Shown: positions 24,547 to 33,748 of the stretch, in pieces
How positions within the stretch are numbered: position 1 is the first letter of the stretch
How the letters are laid out: each line of letters begins with the position of its first letter
DNA from: Atopobium massiliense
Lineage (GTDB): Bacteria > Actinomycetota > Coriobacteriia > Coriobacteriales > Atopobiaceae
Direction of reading: 5' to 3'
DNA length: 64,000 nt
Assembly: GCA_900343135.1 (NCBI GenBank)
Contig: OPYK01000004.1
Location: 117,630-181,629, forward strand
Notes under the pieces: model-generated
The model's input: the letters and a program-made list of their open reading frames with translations, nothing else
Told to the model about the DNA's origin: nothing
The model's database searches: none
Made by a program: the position numbers and the translations under genes

Positions 24547-27081
24547 CTACATATGCTTTTTTAAATCGTTTCCGCCCTCGCCCGGCAAAATACGACGTGC
24601 ATCGAATACCGAATTTACGCGTTTTACCGATGAGAGCAATGATGAGAGCTTAGATGCGTCCGAAATAGCAAGCAAAAACCTCATGCGCACGTAGCCGTGG
24701 GCTGATGTTTGCGTTGCAGCAGATAGAATGTTGTTTCCGGCTTCACAAAGCGTTGTTGTAACATCCTTTAACAGCCCCATGCGGTCTGACGCTTCAACCA
24801 CAATTTCAACCTGAAATTCTGTTGCGCCCGAGGTGTCCCACTCAACCGCAATCATGCGCTCGGGGTGCATCATCAGGCCTTTTTCATTAGGACACGTAGT
24901 TCTGTGCACCGAAACACCACGACCGCGCGTGATAAATCCCACAATTGAATCGCCAGCAACGGGATTGCAACAGTGAGCCAAATGAACGAGCAGGTCGGGG
25001 TCGCCTTTTACTACAACGCCACAGTTGGTTTGGCGGCGTCGGCGCTTAAGCGTTGGAATCGTTTGTGGAACAAGCGGCAAATCGTCGGCAATCGCGCGCT
25101 CTTTTTCGAGCTGTTTGGCTTCACGCTGGTCTTTTTGAGTGGTGTCTTCTTCGATAATGGCAACGATCTTATTGCAAACCTGTTTTACGGAAATTTTTCC
25201 GGAACCAACCGACGCCAGCAAATCCTCACTGCGCACAAAATCAAACTGTTCACAGGCGCGCTCAAGTGCCTTGGTAACGCGGGTTGTTGATATACCATAG
25301 CCGTGTTTGCGCAGCTCATGGCCAAGATCGCTACGTCCTTGTTCGGCATCATCGGTTCTTGAAAGCGTTGAGAAATACTTTCTCACTTTTGCTTTTGCCG
25401 AAGGCGTGGTGCATACATGGAGCCAATCGTGGCTCGGACGTGCATTTTTGTTGGTGAGCACTTCAATGCGGTCGCCGTTTTGCAGTCTGTAGGTAAGCGG
25501 TACCACCGATCCGTTAATCTTTGCGCCAACACAGTGATTCCCAACTTCGGTATGCACCGCATAGGCAAAGTCAAGCGGCGTTGCATCACGACGTAAATTG
25601 ATAACCTCGCCTTTTGGTGTGAACACAAAAATCTCGTCCTCAAACAAATCGAGGCGCAGGTTGTTCATAAACTCATGCGGATCGTCGAGATCGTCGTCTA
25701 CTGTCCAGTCGAGACTCTTACGTATCCAGTTAATTTGCGAGTCGATTTCCTTTTCGTCGCGGCTCATTTTTCCCTGACTTGAACCCGACTTTTTGTACAG
25801 CCAGTGCGCGGCGATACCGTATTCAGCCTGAGAATGCATTTCGTAGGTGCGAATTTGAATTTCGATAGGACGAGCATCAATACCAATAACCGTTGTGTGA
25901 AGCGAACGGTAGCCGTTTGGCTTTGGCATGGCAATGTAATCCTTAAAACGCCCAGGTAGAGGGTGCCAAATAGTGTGCACGCTAGCAAGTGCAGAATAGC
26001 AATCGCCCACCGTCTTGGTAAGCACGCGAATAGCAATAAGATCGTAGATATCGTTAAAGTTTTTATCTTTACGAATCATTTTTTGATAAATTGACCACAG
26101 GTGCTTTGGCCTTCCCTGAATGGAAACGCCCTGCATACCAACGCGTGCAAGTTCATCTTCGAGAATGTGAATGGTAGACGTGATGTTTTGTTCGCGCTGT
26201 GCACGTGATTGCTGTACCATGCGTGCAATGCGCTGGTATTCATCATGATCGAGGTACAAAAACGCGAGGTCTTCGAGCTCCCATTTAATGGACGAGATAC
26301 CCAACCGGTCGGCAAGTGGCGCATACACGTCGCGTGTTTCTTTTGCCTTAAACGTTCGGCGATTCTCGGGAAGCGCCGCTAACGTGCGCATATTGTGCAA
26401 GCGGTCGGCCAGCTTAATGATAATAACGCGAATATCTTTCGACATCGCAAGAAACATTTTACGCAAGTTAAGCGCCTGCTTTTCGTCCATCGAACTCACT
26501 TCGATAGACGTAAGCTTAGTTACGCCGTCTACCAGCTCACGCACCGTGTAGCCAAAACGCTCCTCAATGTCGTCGAGCGTTGCACTTGTGTCTTCTACCG
26601 TATCATGCAAAATAGCAGAGCAAATGGAGTCTTCATCCATGTGCAAATCTTTTGCCAAAATAAATGCCACTTCAACGGGGTGATTGATGTAGGGCTCCCC
26701 CGATTGGCGGCGCTGATCTTTGTGAGCAGCTGATGCAAAATCGTACGCTTCGTCGATACGCGCAAGCGCAGTAGATCCAAGATAATGCGCACAAATTGAA
26801 CGCAGTGCACGCCAGTTATCCGCCTGCGGCACGCCGTGTTTGCGCACGTATGGTGCGGGTGGCATATCAGCCGCCTCGCGTTTTGCGGGTGGTATTGCTT
26901 CGGGTGCGGCTGCTACAGACGCTGCAGGCGTGGGCGCTGGTGCAGCGCTGGCGGCAGGCGCTGGGTGCGCTGGTATGGCAGCATCCTGCGGCGCTGACAT
27001 GTGTTCTGTTGCACGCACGGGCGTCTCATCGCTCATCGGTACAGACGAGCGTGTCTGGCGGGTTGAATCATCTGTCATCAT
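24547..27081 (-). CDS. relA: Bifunctional (p)ppGpp synthetase/hydrolase Rel
   Basis: Rel makes and degrades (p)ppGpp in the stringent response. After an Ala/Pro-rich head of about 80 residues the domains follow in order: HD hydrolase (HPVEVAFIL, AILHDTVEDT near residue 160, KLADRLHNMRT), synthetase (RKDKNFNDIYDLIAIRV near residue 340, YRSLHTTVIG), TGS (EIFVFTPKGEVINLRRDATPLDFAY), a linker with the conserved HCCNPV region, and a C-terminal ACT (VEASDRMGLLKDVTTTL). Intact HD residues and the RxKD-like box point to a bifunctional, GTP-preferring enzyme. The ATG overlaps the recJ-helicase stop codon as ATGA, so translation is coupled. Confidence 0.95.
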   Translation of the reverse strand: MMTDDSTRQTRSSVPMSDETPVRATEHMSAPQDAAIPAHPAPAASAAPAPTPAASVAAAPEAIPPAKREAADMPPAPYVRKHGVPQADNWRALRSICAHYLGSTALARIDEAYDFASAAHKDQRRQSGEPYINHPVEVAFILAKDLHMDEDSICSAILHDTVEDTSATLDDIEERFGYTVRELVDGVTKLTSIEVSSMDEKQALNLRKMFLAMSKDIRVIIIKLADRLHNMRTLAALPENRRTFKAKETRDVYAPLADRLGISSIKWELEDLAFLYLDHDEYQRIARMVQQSRAQREQNITSTIHILEDELARVGMQGVSIQGRPKHLWSIYQKMIRKDKNFNDIYDLIAIRVLTKTVGDCYSALASVHTIWHPLPGRFKDYIAMPKPNGYRSLHTTVIGIDARPIEIQIRTYEMHSQAEYGIAAHWLYKKSGSSQGKMSRDEKEIDSQINWIRKSLDWTVDDDLDDPHEFMNNLRLDLFEDEIFVFTPKGEVINLRRDATPLDFAYAVHTEVGNHCVGAKINGSVVPLTYRLQNGDRIEVLTNKNARPSHDWLHVCTTPSAKAKVRKYFSTLSRTDDAEQGRSDLGHELRKHGYGISTTRVTKALERACEQFDFVRSEDLLASVGSGKISVKQVCNKIVAIIEEDTTQKDQREAKQLEKERAIADDLPLVPQTIPTLKRRRRQTNCGVVVKGDPDLLVHLAHCCNPVAGDSIVGFITRGRGVSVHRTTCPNEKGLMMHPERMIAVEWDTSGATEFQVEIVVEASDRMGLLKDVTTTLCEAGNNILSAATQTSAHGYVRMRFLLAISDASKLSSLLSSVKRVNSVFDARRILPGEGGNDLKKHM

Positions 27082-30000
27082 GAATCTCTTTCGTTTATGT
27101 GCTCGCCGCAATGCGGAACTATAGGCTTTTGAATCCTATCTAAAAGCTGCGCACACGTGGCCGTTTGTGCCCAGCTACTAAAATGTTCAAAAGCATCCCA
27201 CATTCGTATACCTTCAACATATCGTAATGATTTTTCAAGCATAACACGATTTGGGTTTTTCACCATCGATATACGATAATACACGTTGTCGCGTTCAGCT
27301 TGGGGGCACGAAGCTGCAGGTTCAACTTCGTCGGCATGTTCAAGTTGAACAGGTGCGACAGCAGGTTCAAGTTCAAGTTCAGGTTCAGGTTCAAGTTCAA
27401 CTTTGGGTTCACGCTGTGCGGAATGATGATCTGTAGGTGCCGACCATGTTTGTTCATACGAAATAATACCAACGTCGCGCAAAATTGCCAAACATTGTTC
27501 AATACAAGAAACCGACAGCGCTCCCACCGACACATGAGCGCGAATATCAGCCAAAATGTCACTAATGTGCAGCGTAATATGCCACGATGCGTCGCCAACG
27601 CTGCACGCATGCGGAAACGTACTATCGTTTCGCTGACACATGCTGGCAAGCGCCTGATATACAACAGCAACTTCACTGCGACTTGGCGTTGTGGTAGACA
27701 AAATGAACGAATTGCTATGGGCATCAGCCTGCGTATACAGCGTATAGATGGTTGCCGGCTTGCCATCGCGCCCTGCACGACCGCTCATTTGATTAAGATC
27801 GGTAAACGAAAATGGGAGATGGTACAGCACCACCGCGCGGATATCGGGGATGTTTACACCCTCACCAAATGCCGATGTAGCAACAATGCAATACACGTCG
27901 TCACTGCGAAATGCCCGCTCAACCCGCTGGCGCGCAAGACGCGTAAGGCCAGCATGATAAAATGCAATACGCGGCGCATACTCGGGCAGTTTATGGCGAA
28001 GCATTACCACCAGCTCCTGAGCACATGCGCGAGAGTTAACATATACAACCATTTTTTCGCCATGAGAAACAAGTTGGGTTAGCTGCGTGCGACGATGCCG
28101 TGAGTTGTGCATATCAACAACATCAAGATTAGTGCGCACATGACTATCTACCAGCACATGTTCAGTATTAATAGAAAGCACCTGACACACTTCTTGAGCA
28201 TCGGCATCGTTCATTGTTGCACTTAGTGCAATGCAGGTTGGATTATTAAGCTGTTCAAGCACAGCAGGCATGTCAAGATAAGCCGTGTGCGCGCCTGCTT
28301 TTGCAGCGGCAATGTGATGTGCTTCGTCAAACACAATAAACCCAACGTTATGCGCAAAATCTGCCGTATGAATTGCCAGATACTCGGGCGTTGTCATAAC
28401 AATGTCAACGGTGCCGTTAACCATTTCGTCCATTATGCGCGCACGCTCATCGGGCAGCGTAGCACCACAAAGCATGCGCACGCGAACGCCAAAATGGTCG
28501 CACACGTCACTTAAGTGATAATACTGATCGTTTGCCAGCGCACGAAGTGGATACACAAAAATGCTCATGGTATGCGCGCATAACGCACAAATAAGGGCAT
28601 GTACCTGGAAAATGAGGGATTTTCCGCGGCCGGTTGCCATAACACACATGCATGACGTGTTTTGAGCAAGAAGATCGATAGCGCGCTGCTGCACCGGATG
28701 GAGCGTATGGGTGCCAATAAGCTGATTTAACACAAATTGCGAGACGTTGGCGCGGCTCATACGGGCAAGTTCAGATCGAATGGAGTGCGCAATGTCGCTA
28801 TCGGAAAGCTGACTGAGGGGCGTCGTGTGTGCAGACGTGCTTGGCAGCGATAACAGCGACGACGCAGCACACAACCGACCATTGTGGTGAACATCACTCG
28901 CTTCAGCTGGACAGGCTGCAGCAGTGCTCGCGACTGCCGATGCAACACTCGCAGCTGCATCAGCACTCATAGATGCGCTATATGCTGCAGGCTGCACCAT
29001 AAGATCGGGCATGAGACTACCATATGCACACGAATCACAATCGCCAGCACACAGGCTTCGCACACTGGAAAGCATGTGTGCATCCATATGTTCAAGTAGC
29101 GGATGCGCCTCATAGCGATGCACGCTGCCGTCTGGCAATTGCTGCACAATATCTTGAACAATAAGCTTAGGTTTTATGCGCCCTTGCCAGGTTTCATTGC
29201 TTGCACTAAACACAATATCAACCGGCTTGGTGTTTGCCATAAGCTCGTCGATATGCGCCGCTCGAAACAAAATAGCATCAAGCCGGGCTTTGCCTTGCAC
29301 AGCTACAAAGCGTAAGTGGTTTCCCTGGGAGCCAACTTTTGCTTTGTTTTTCATAATTACGCCGCGCGCTGCAAAGAGGGGCCGCTCGTTTCCCTTACCA
29401 AAGGGCTGCATAATTTCAAGTGAGTCGAGCGATTGCACAGTAATTTCGTTTAATGAAACAACCGCAGAAATTTCGTCGGTGTCGTCGAATTGTTCTGCGG
29501 GCAACGCGTTCATGTACGCTTGAAGGCGGGCGCGAAACGCGTCAAGCGCATCTGCAGCGCAGGTAATACCCACTGCACCTTGGTGTCCCCCAAAGCGCTC
29601 AAGCACATCAGAGCAGCTCTGCACGGCAGCAAACAAATCGATGGAGCCTGCCGTTCTCCCCGACCCTTTAGCCACACCATCCTGAATTGAACACACAATG
29701 CACGGCACATGATAGCGACGTTGCAGGCGCGCAGCAACAATGCCTTTTACGCCTTCTGCCCAATCGACGCCCGCAACAACCAGCACACGCTCGTTTTTAT
29801 ACATGCGTTCTGCTTGTTCAAGAGCCTGTTGAGTAACCTCGACTTCTTTTTCTTTGCGCAGCGTATTTACGGCTTCAAGCTGCGATGCCAAGCTAAACGC
29901 ATCGCTTAATCTATCGGCGCACAGCACATGATATGCAACCATCGTGCTATCCATACGACCAGCAGCATTGAGGCGCGGAATAAGCGAAAACGGCAACTCT

Positions 30001-30845
30001 TCCGAGGTAACGCTATGAATATCAATGCCGCTTACCCGTGCAAGGGCGAGCAAACCCGGGGTGCGCGTATAGTGGAGCCGCTCCAATCCCGCGGTAACGA
30101 TTGCTCTGTTTTCGCAGGTAAGCTCCATCATATCAGCAAGCGTGCCTAAGGCTGCAAACTCAAGATAATCTTTCCAAAGCGAGGGATTGCCGCACGCGGC
30201 ACCAAGCGCACACACCAGCTTGAGAGCAACACCTACGCCCGCCAAATCGTATGAGGGGCACGTTACATCGAGCTTGGGATTACACACTTCATCGATCGCG
30301 GGTACAAGATTATCTGGTTCGTGATGATCGGTTACCACTACATCAACGCCGCGGCTACGCAACCACTCAACCTCAGAAGTTGCAGAAATACCGTTGTCAA
30401 CCGTAATAATAAGCTGCGCGGGAGTTTCATTAAGCAGGCGCGTAAGCGCAGCTACAGATAGGCCGTAGCCTTCATGAGTTCGATTTGGAATAAAGGGCGT
30501 AACCGTTGCGCCAAGTGCGGTGAGTGCCTGCGTAAGTAAACACGTGCTGGTAATGCCGTCAACGTCAAAATCGCCAAACACAGCGATGCGCTCATGTGCC
30601 TTAAGCGCAGCCCGTATGCGCTGGACAGCAGCGTGCATACCCGGTATGCAATACGGGTCTTCCCAATCGCGTTCAATATCGGCACTTAAATAGGTTTGAA
30701 CATCGTAAGGATCGGATTTGCCGCGCGATACAAGAACACGTGCAACCAACCGTGGAAGGTTGCACGCGCGCATAAGCGTTGTTTCTTCATTGGACGACTG
30801 CGGAAGAATAGTCCACCTTGTATGATGCTGAAACGCGGCGCTCAT
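27078..30845 (-). CDS. recJ: RecJ exonuclease fused to a RecQ-like helicase
   Basis: One 1255-residue polypeptide joins two DNA-repair enzymes. Residues ~1-570 are RecJ: FGDFDVDGITSTCLL (DHH motif I), TVDNGISA, TDHHEPD, the GVGVALKL block, GSGRTAGSIDL and FGGHQGAVGI, ending in an OB domain. After a Ser/Ala linker, residues ~690-1110 are an SF2 helicase: HPVQQRAIDLL, ATGRGKS (Walker A near 737), DEAH, ALSATM, ATSAFGEGVNIP and QMSGRAGRDG. RecQ usually has GTGAGKS-type and DEAH boxes, so the match is good. A Glu/Leu/Pro repeat lies near residues 1145-1160. The start is coupled to secF with a weak ribosome binding site. Confidence 0.92.
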   Translation of the reverse strand: MSAAFQHHTRWTILPQSSNEETTLMRACNLPRLVARVLVSRGKSDPYDVQTYLSADIERDWEDPYCIPGMHAAVQRIRAALKAHERIAVFGDFDVDGITSTCLLTQALTALGATVTPFIPNRTHEGYGLSVAALTRLLNETPAQLIITVDNGISATSEVEWLRSRGVDVVVTDHHEPDNLVPAIDEVCNPKLDVTCPSYDLAGVGVALKLVCALGAACGNPSLWKDYLEFAALGTLADMMELTCENRAIVTAGLERLHYTRTPGLLALARVSGIDIHSVTSEELPFSLIPRLNAAGRMDSTMVAYHVLCADRLSDAFSLASQLEAVNTLRKEKEVEVTQQALEQAERMYKNERVLVVAGVDWAEGVKGIVAARLQRRYHVPCIVCSIQDGVAKGSGRTAGSIDLFAAVQSCSDVLERFGGHQGAVGITCAADALDAFRARLQAYMNALPAEQFDDTDEISAVVSLNEITVQSLDSLEIMQPFGKGNERPLFAARGVIMKNKAKVGSQGNHLRFVAVQGKARLDAILFRAAHIDELMANTKPVDIVFSASNETWQGRIKPKLIVQDIVQQLPDGSVHRYEAHPLLEHMDAHMLSSVRSLCAGDCDSCAYGSLMPDLMVQPAAYSASMSADAAASVASAVASTAAACPAEASDVHHNGRLCAASSLLSLPSTSAHTTPLSQLSDSDIAHSIRSELARMSRANVSQFVLNQLIGTHTLHPVQQRAIDLLAQNTSCMCVMATGRGKSLIFQVHALICALCAHTMSIFVYPLRALANDQYYHLSDVCDHFGVRVRMLCGATLPDERARIMDEMVNGTVDIVMTTPEYLAIHTADFAHNVGFIVFDEAHHIAAAKAGAHTAYLDMPAVLEQLNNPTCIALSATMNDADAQEVCQVLSINTEHVLVDSHVRTNLDVVDMHNSRHRRTQLTQLVSHGEKMVVYVNSRACAQELVVMLRHKLPEYAPRIAFYHAGLTRLARQRVERAFRSDDVYCIVATSAFGEGVNIPDIRAVVLYHLPFSFTDLNQMSGRAGRDGKPATIYTLYTQADAHSNSFILSTTTPSRSEVAVVYQALASMCQRNDSTFPHACSVGDASWHITLHISDILADIRAHVSVGALSVSCIEQCLAILRDVGIISYEQTWSAPTDHHSAQREPKVELEPEPELELEPAVAPVQLEHADEVEPAASCPQAERDNVYYRISMVKNPNRVMLEKSLRYVEGIRMWDAFEHFSSWAQTATCAQLLDRIQKPIVPHCGEHINERDS
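27365..27400. repeat. Six-copy hexamer array (GTTCAA/GTTCAG) in the recJ-helicase gene
   Basis: Six consecutive six-base units on the plus strand encode the LEPEPELELEP stretch of the C-terminal linker. A change in unit number keeps the reading frame. Confidence 0.85.
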
Positions 30846-30853
30846 AGCTGCAG

Positions 30854-31960
30854 CTATTCAATATCTGAGCTGTTATGTGCAGCAGATGTATCGGTATGTT
30901 CAACAGGCGTAGGCGAGTCATCTTGAACTTCTTGAACTTCAAGAACTTCTTGAAGTTCGTCGTGTGCGGACGCAGGTTGAACTTCCTGAGCGTTTTGATC
31001 CTTGGTAACGCGAGTAGCAGATGCGGCAGCTTTCTTTGCCGCGCGATCCTTTGCCTCAAGCTTTGCCCAATGCTTTTCTCTCGTTTTCCACATGGCAAGC
31101 AGCGGCGATGCAACACCAAAGCTCGACCACGTACCCAACAGCTCACCTATGAGCATAGCAAGTGCAAAGTCTTTAAGGGTTTCGCCACCCAAGATAAGCA
31201 TGATGCACACCGGTACCACCGATGTAATGGTGGTATTAATAGTACGCACAATAACTTCGTTAATTGAGAAGTTGCAAATTTGATAGTACGTAACGTGTAC
31301 ACCGTCGTGCAGGTGTTTTGCGTTTTCGTCCATACGGTTAAATTCAACAACCGTGTCGTAGAGCGAGTAACCCATAATAGTAAGCAGCGCAGCAACAACA
31401 TTTGGCGTAATAGCAACCTGTGCCCACGCATAAATACCAAGCGTAATAACTAAGTCGTGCATAAGAGCAAGCACGGCAGTAATAGACATTTTAAACTCGT
31501 AACGCAGCGATACATACGCAATAATAAGCACAATCGCAATACCAAAAGCAAATGCCGATGCACGGGTAATGTCCTGACCCCAGTCGGGGCCGATGGTAGT
31601 TACCGTGTACGATTTGTCGGGCAAGCCAAGACTTTGACCTGCTTTAGCTGCATGATCGTTAGCAACGTTTGGATCGGTTGTTTCGCTTCGTACCAAAAAT
31701 CCACTACCCGATTCGCTTTGTGTTGTTTGAACAACAGGATCGGTTTCGCCTGCAGCACTAAGCGCGCTACGCATTTGGTCGATAGTTACCTCACCGGTAT
31801 TGTGAAAATCGATGGTTGTACCACCCTGAAACTCAATACCAAACACCAAACCGCGTACAACAAGCCCAATAACAGCCAAAATAACAAGGACACACGAAAT
31901 ACCGAGAAACACACGGCGATGCGGAATAAATTGAAGTTCACGCTTAAAATGACTACGCAT
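30854..31960 (-). CDS. secF: Protein translocase subunit SecF
   Basis: SecF with SecD uses proton-motive force to help protein export through SecYEG. The 368 residues include the first membrane segment and periplasmic opening (LVFGIEFQGGTTIDFHNTG), YVSLRYEFKMSITAVLALMHDLVITLGIYA, and GYSLYDTVVEFNRMDEN with the conserved D-x-x-V-x-x-D/N-R pattern, giving six membrane segments. The C-terminal tail of about 70 residues is charged and contains a nine-base DNA repeat (LQEVLEVQEVQ). The start overlaps the secD end by eight bases and is spaced from GGAGG. Confidence 0.95.
   Translation of the reverse strand: MRSHFKRELQFIPHRRVFLGISCVLVILAVIGLVVRGLVFGIEFQGGTTIDFHNTGEVTIDQMRSALSAAGETDPVVQTTQSESGSGFLVRSETTDPNVANDHAAKAGQSLGLPDKSYTVTTIGPDWGQDITRASAFAFGIAIVLIIAYVSLRYEFKMSITAVLALMHDLVITLGIYAWAQVAITPNVVAALLTIMGYSLYDTVVEFNRMDENAKHLHDGVHVTYYQICNFSINEVIVRTINTTITSVVPVCIMLILGGETLKDFALAMLIGELLGTWSSFGVASPLLAMWKTREKHWAKLEAKDRAAKKAAASATRVTKDQNAQEVQPASAHDELQEVLEVQEVQDDSPTPVEHTDTSAAHNSSDIE
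30922..30957. repeat. Nine-base tandem repeat in the secF tail
   Basis: Four units related to CTTGAACTT (two exact, two with one or two changes) encode repeated Glu-Val-Gln/Leu triplets. The unit length preserves the frame. Confidence 0.75.
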
Positions 31961-33551
31961 GGTGAGCACCCTCCGTTTGAGTTGACTTGGTTGGTGATGG
32001 TTGAGGCATTGTATCTGCAGCTACATGACTTGTTTTGCCATTTGCTGCAGATGCTGTGGCTGCAAGTTTCTTTTTCTTATCGTCGAGAGCTTGCTGCAGG
32101 TCTTGATCGACACCCCACAGGTACGGATGCTTTTCGATAACAGATTGTGCAAGCAGGCGCAAGGCTGGCGCCTTAAAGAAGAACATGGTGGCAATATCGC
32201 ACACAATACCAAGTGCCAAGGTTAAACCAAAGCCCTTAACAGCACCAACAGCAAAGAAGAACAGGGCAAGCGCTGTTACCATGGTAACGGCATCGGCATC
32301 AAGTGACGTCATAATACCGTGTTTAGAACCCGAAATAGCAGCTTGTTTTACACTTTTGCCCATGCGGATTTCTTCGCGAAAACGCTCAAGCACTAAGATG
32401 GATGAGTCGGCAGCGGAGCCGGTGGTAAGTACGATACCGGCAAGACCGGGAAGTGTAAGAGCAAATGCGCCAAAGTGCGAAAGAAGCGCAAGAAGACCAA
32501 GGTACAAAATAGAAAATACGGCAAGTGAACCCATCGTAAGAAAGCCGAGGGCGCGGTAGAACAAAAACAGATACACCACAACGGCGCAGGCACCAATAGC
32601 AATGGCAACAACACCCTGATTAAGCGAGTCTTGTCCCAGCGTAGGACCAACAACACGGCTTTCCGAGTAGGTAAGCTTAACGGGAAGCGAGCCAGAGTCG
32701 AGCATCGTTTTGAGGTCTTTTGCTTCTTCTACCGAAAAATTACCTGTAATAGACACTTCACCTTTGTTAATAACCGACTGCACAACAGGCGCCGATTTTA
32801 CCTTGCCGTCGAGCGCAATGGCAATACGACCCTTTATAGGTGCAAGTTCTTTAGTAACGTCGGCAAATTTTTTGGTGCCTTCCTCGTCAAAGGTAATGTT
32901 AACTGAATAGCCGCCTTTGGCTGAGTTGGTATTTTGCGAGATAGCCGTTTTTACAATGTGCGAGCCGTCCAAAAACGACTTATACGTTTTTTCTTTAAGC
33001 TGCACGTTTTCAGCACCATTGTTGAGTTTAAGCAATGCATCGGCATCGCCAATTTGGTCGAGACGAGCAAATTCGAGCTTACCTGTTTGGCCTATGGTTT
33101 TAATGGCCGATTCGGCATCGGTAGCACCCGGAATTTGCACCAAAATGGAGTGTGAACCCTGCTGTTGAACGGTTGCCTCAGAGGCACCAAGTGCATTAAC
33201 ACGGTTTTGTACAATGGCAGTAGCTATTGCCATGTCCTCAGACGAAGGCTCGGAGCCATCGGGCTTAGACGCGTTCATAATAACCGACACGCCGCCCTGA
33301 ATATCAAGACCTTTGGTGATTTTTGAGTTTAGAGGCGTAAAACCAACAATTGCAACAGCGCACACAATAACGAGGAGGACAAGCGATGACACCCATCTGC
33401 GAATATGCGGCGTCATGCTGCGACGACTTGTTCGCCTTTGTGAGCCTGCGCTACGTGACGCTGATTGTGTTTGGCGCCGCTTTGATGTGCGAGGATTCGA
33501 CCAACGCGAAAAGCCAGAAGCAGCTTTTGGGTCGTTATTTGACTTTGGCAT
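31953..33551 (-). CDS. secD: Protein translocase subunit SecD
   Basis: The SecF partner, 532 residues. A basic N-terminal tail of about 50 residues precedes the first membrane segment, then the P1 region with GLDIQGGVSVIMNA, a large periplasmic part (RVNALGASEATVQQQGSHSILVQIPG), and the five-segment membrane domain with GIVLTTGSAADSSILVLERFREEIRMGKS. In the last motif the more usual GMAVDANVLIFERIREE has become TTGSAADSSILVLERFREE; the loss of the usual DAN-like aspartate position is partly made up by AADSS, a variant worth noting. AAAGG is eight bases before the ATG. No yajC gene is adjacent. Confidence 0.93.
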   Translation of the reverse strand: MPKSNNDPKAASGFSRWSNPRTSKRRQTQSASRSAGSQRRTSRRSMTPHIRRWVSSLVLLVIVCAVAIVGFTPLNSKITKGLDIQGGVSVIMNASKPDGSEPSSEDMAIATAIVQNRVNALGASEATVQQQGSHSILVQIPGATDAESAIKTIGQTGKLEFARLDQIGDADALLKLNNGAENVQLKEKTYKSFLDGSHIVKTAISQNTNSAKGGYSVNITFDEEGTKKFADVTKELAPIKGRIAIALDGKVKSAPVVQSVINKGEVSITGNFSVEEAKDLKTMLDSGSLPVKLTYSESRVVGPTLGQDSLNQGVVAIAIGACAVVVYLFLFYRALGFLTMGSLAVFSILYLGLLALLSHFGAFALTLPGLAGIVLTTGSAADSSILVLERFREEIRMGKSVKQAAISGSKHGIMTSLDADAVTMVTALALFFFAVGAVKGFGLTLALGIVCDIATMFFFKAPALRLLAQSVIEKHPYLWGVDQDLQQALDDKKKKLAATASAANGKTSHVAADTMPQPSPTKSTQTEGAHHA

Positions 33552-33608
33552 ACACACTGCCTTTCATATATGAGCAAAGCCCCTATGTATAACTACGATA
33601 ACTGTATA

Positions 33609-33640
33609 AGTATACTATGAATGTACCAGTATCTTCACAA
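33609..33640 (-). promoter_or_regulatory. Possible secDF promoter
   Basis: On the minus strand TTGTGA (-35) is followed after 17 bases by TAGTAT, overlapping TATACT. It lies 60-90 bases upstream of secD. Assignment is by eye. Confidence 0.35.
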
Positions 33641-33748
33641 GGTTTATAGCATACGCACATTAGCCTGCAGGGCGCACGGCAAGTGCGGGGTGCACGTACA
33701 AGCGCACGTACCAGCGTAAAAGGCCACACCGCGCGCGGGCGGAACGCG

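Noticed and set aside
27251..28082. Plus-strand open frame of 260 residues opposite the recJ-helicase gene
   Set aside because: Its repeats are the antisense of the Glu-Leu-Pro array; no start site and the opposite strand is clearly coding.
31457..32140. Plus-strand open frame of 227 residues opposite secF/secD
   Set aside because: It is a shadow of two conserved membrane-protein genes and lacks a ribosome binding site.
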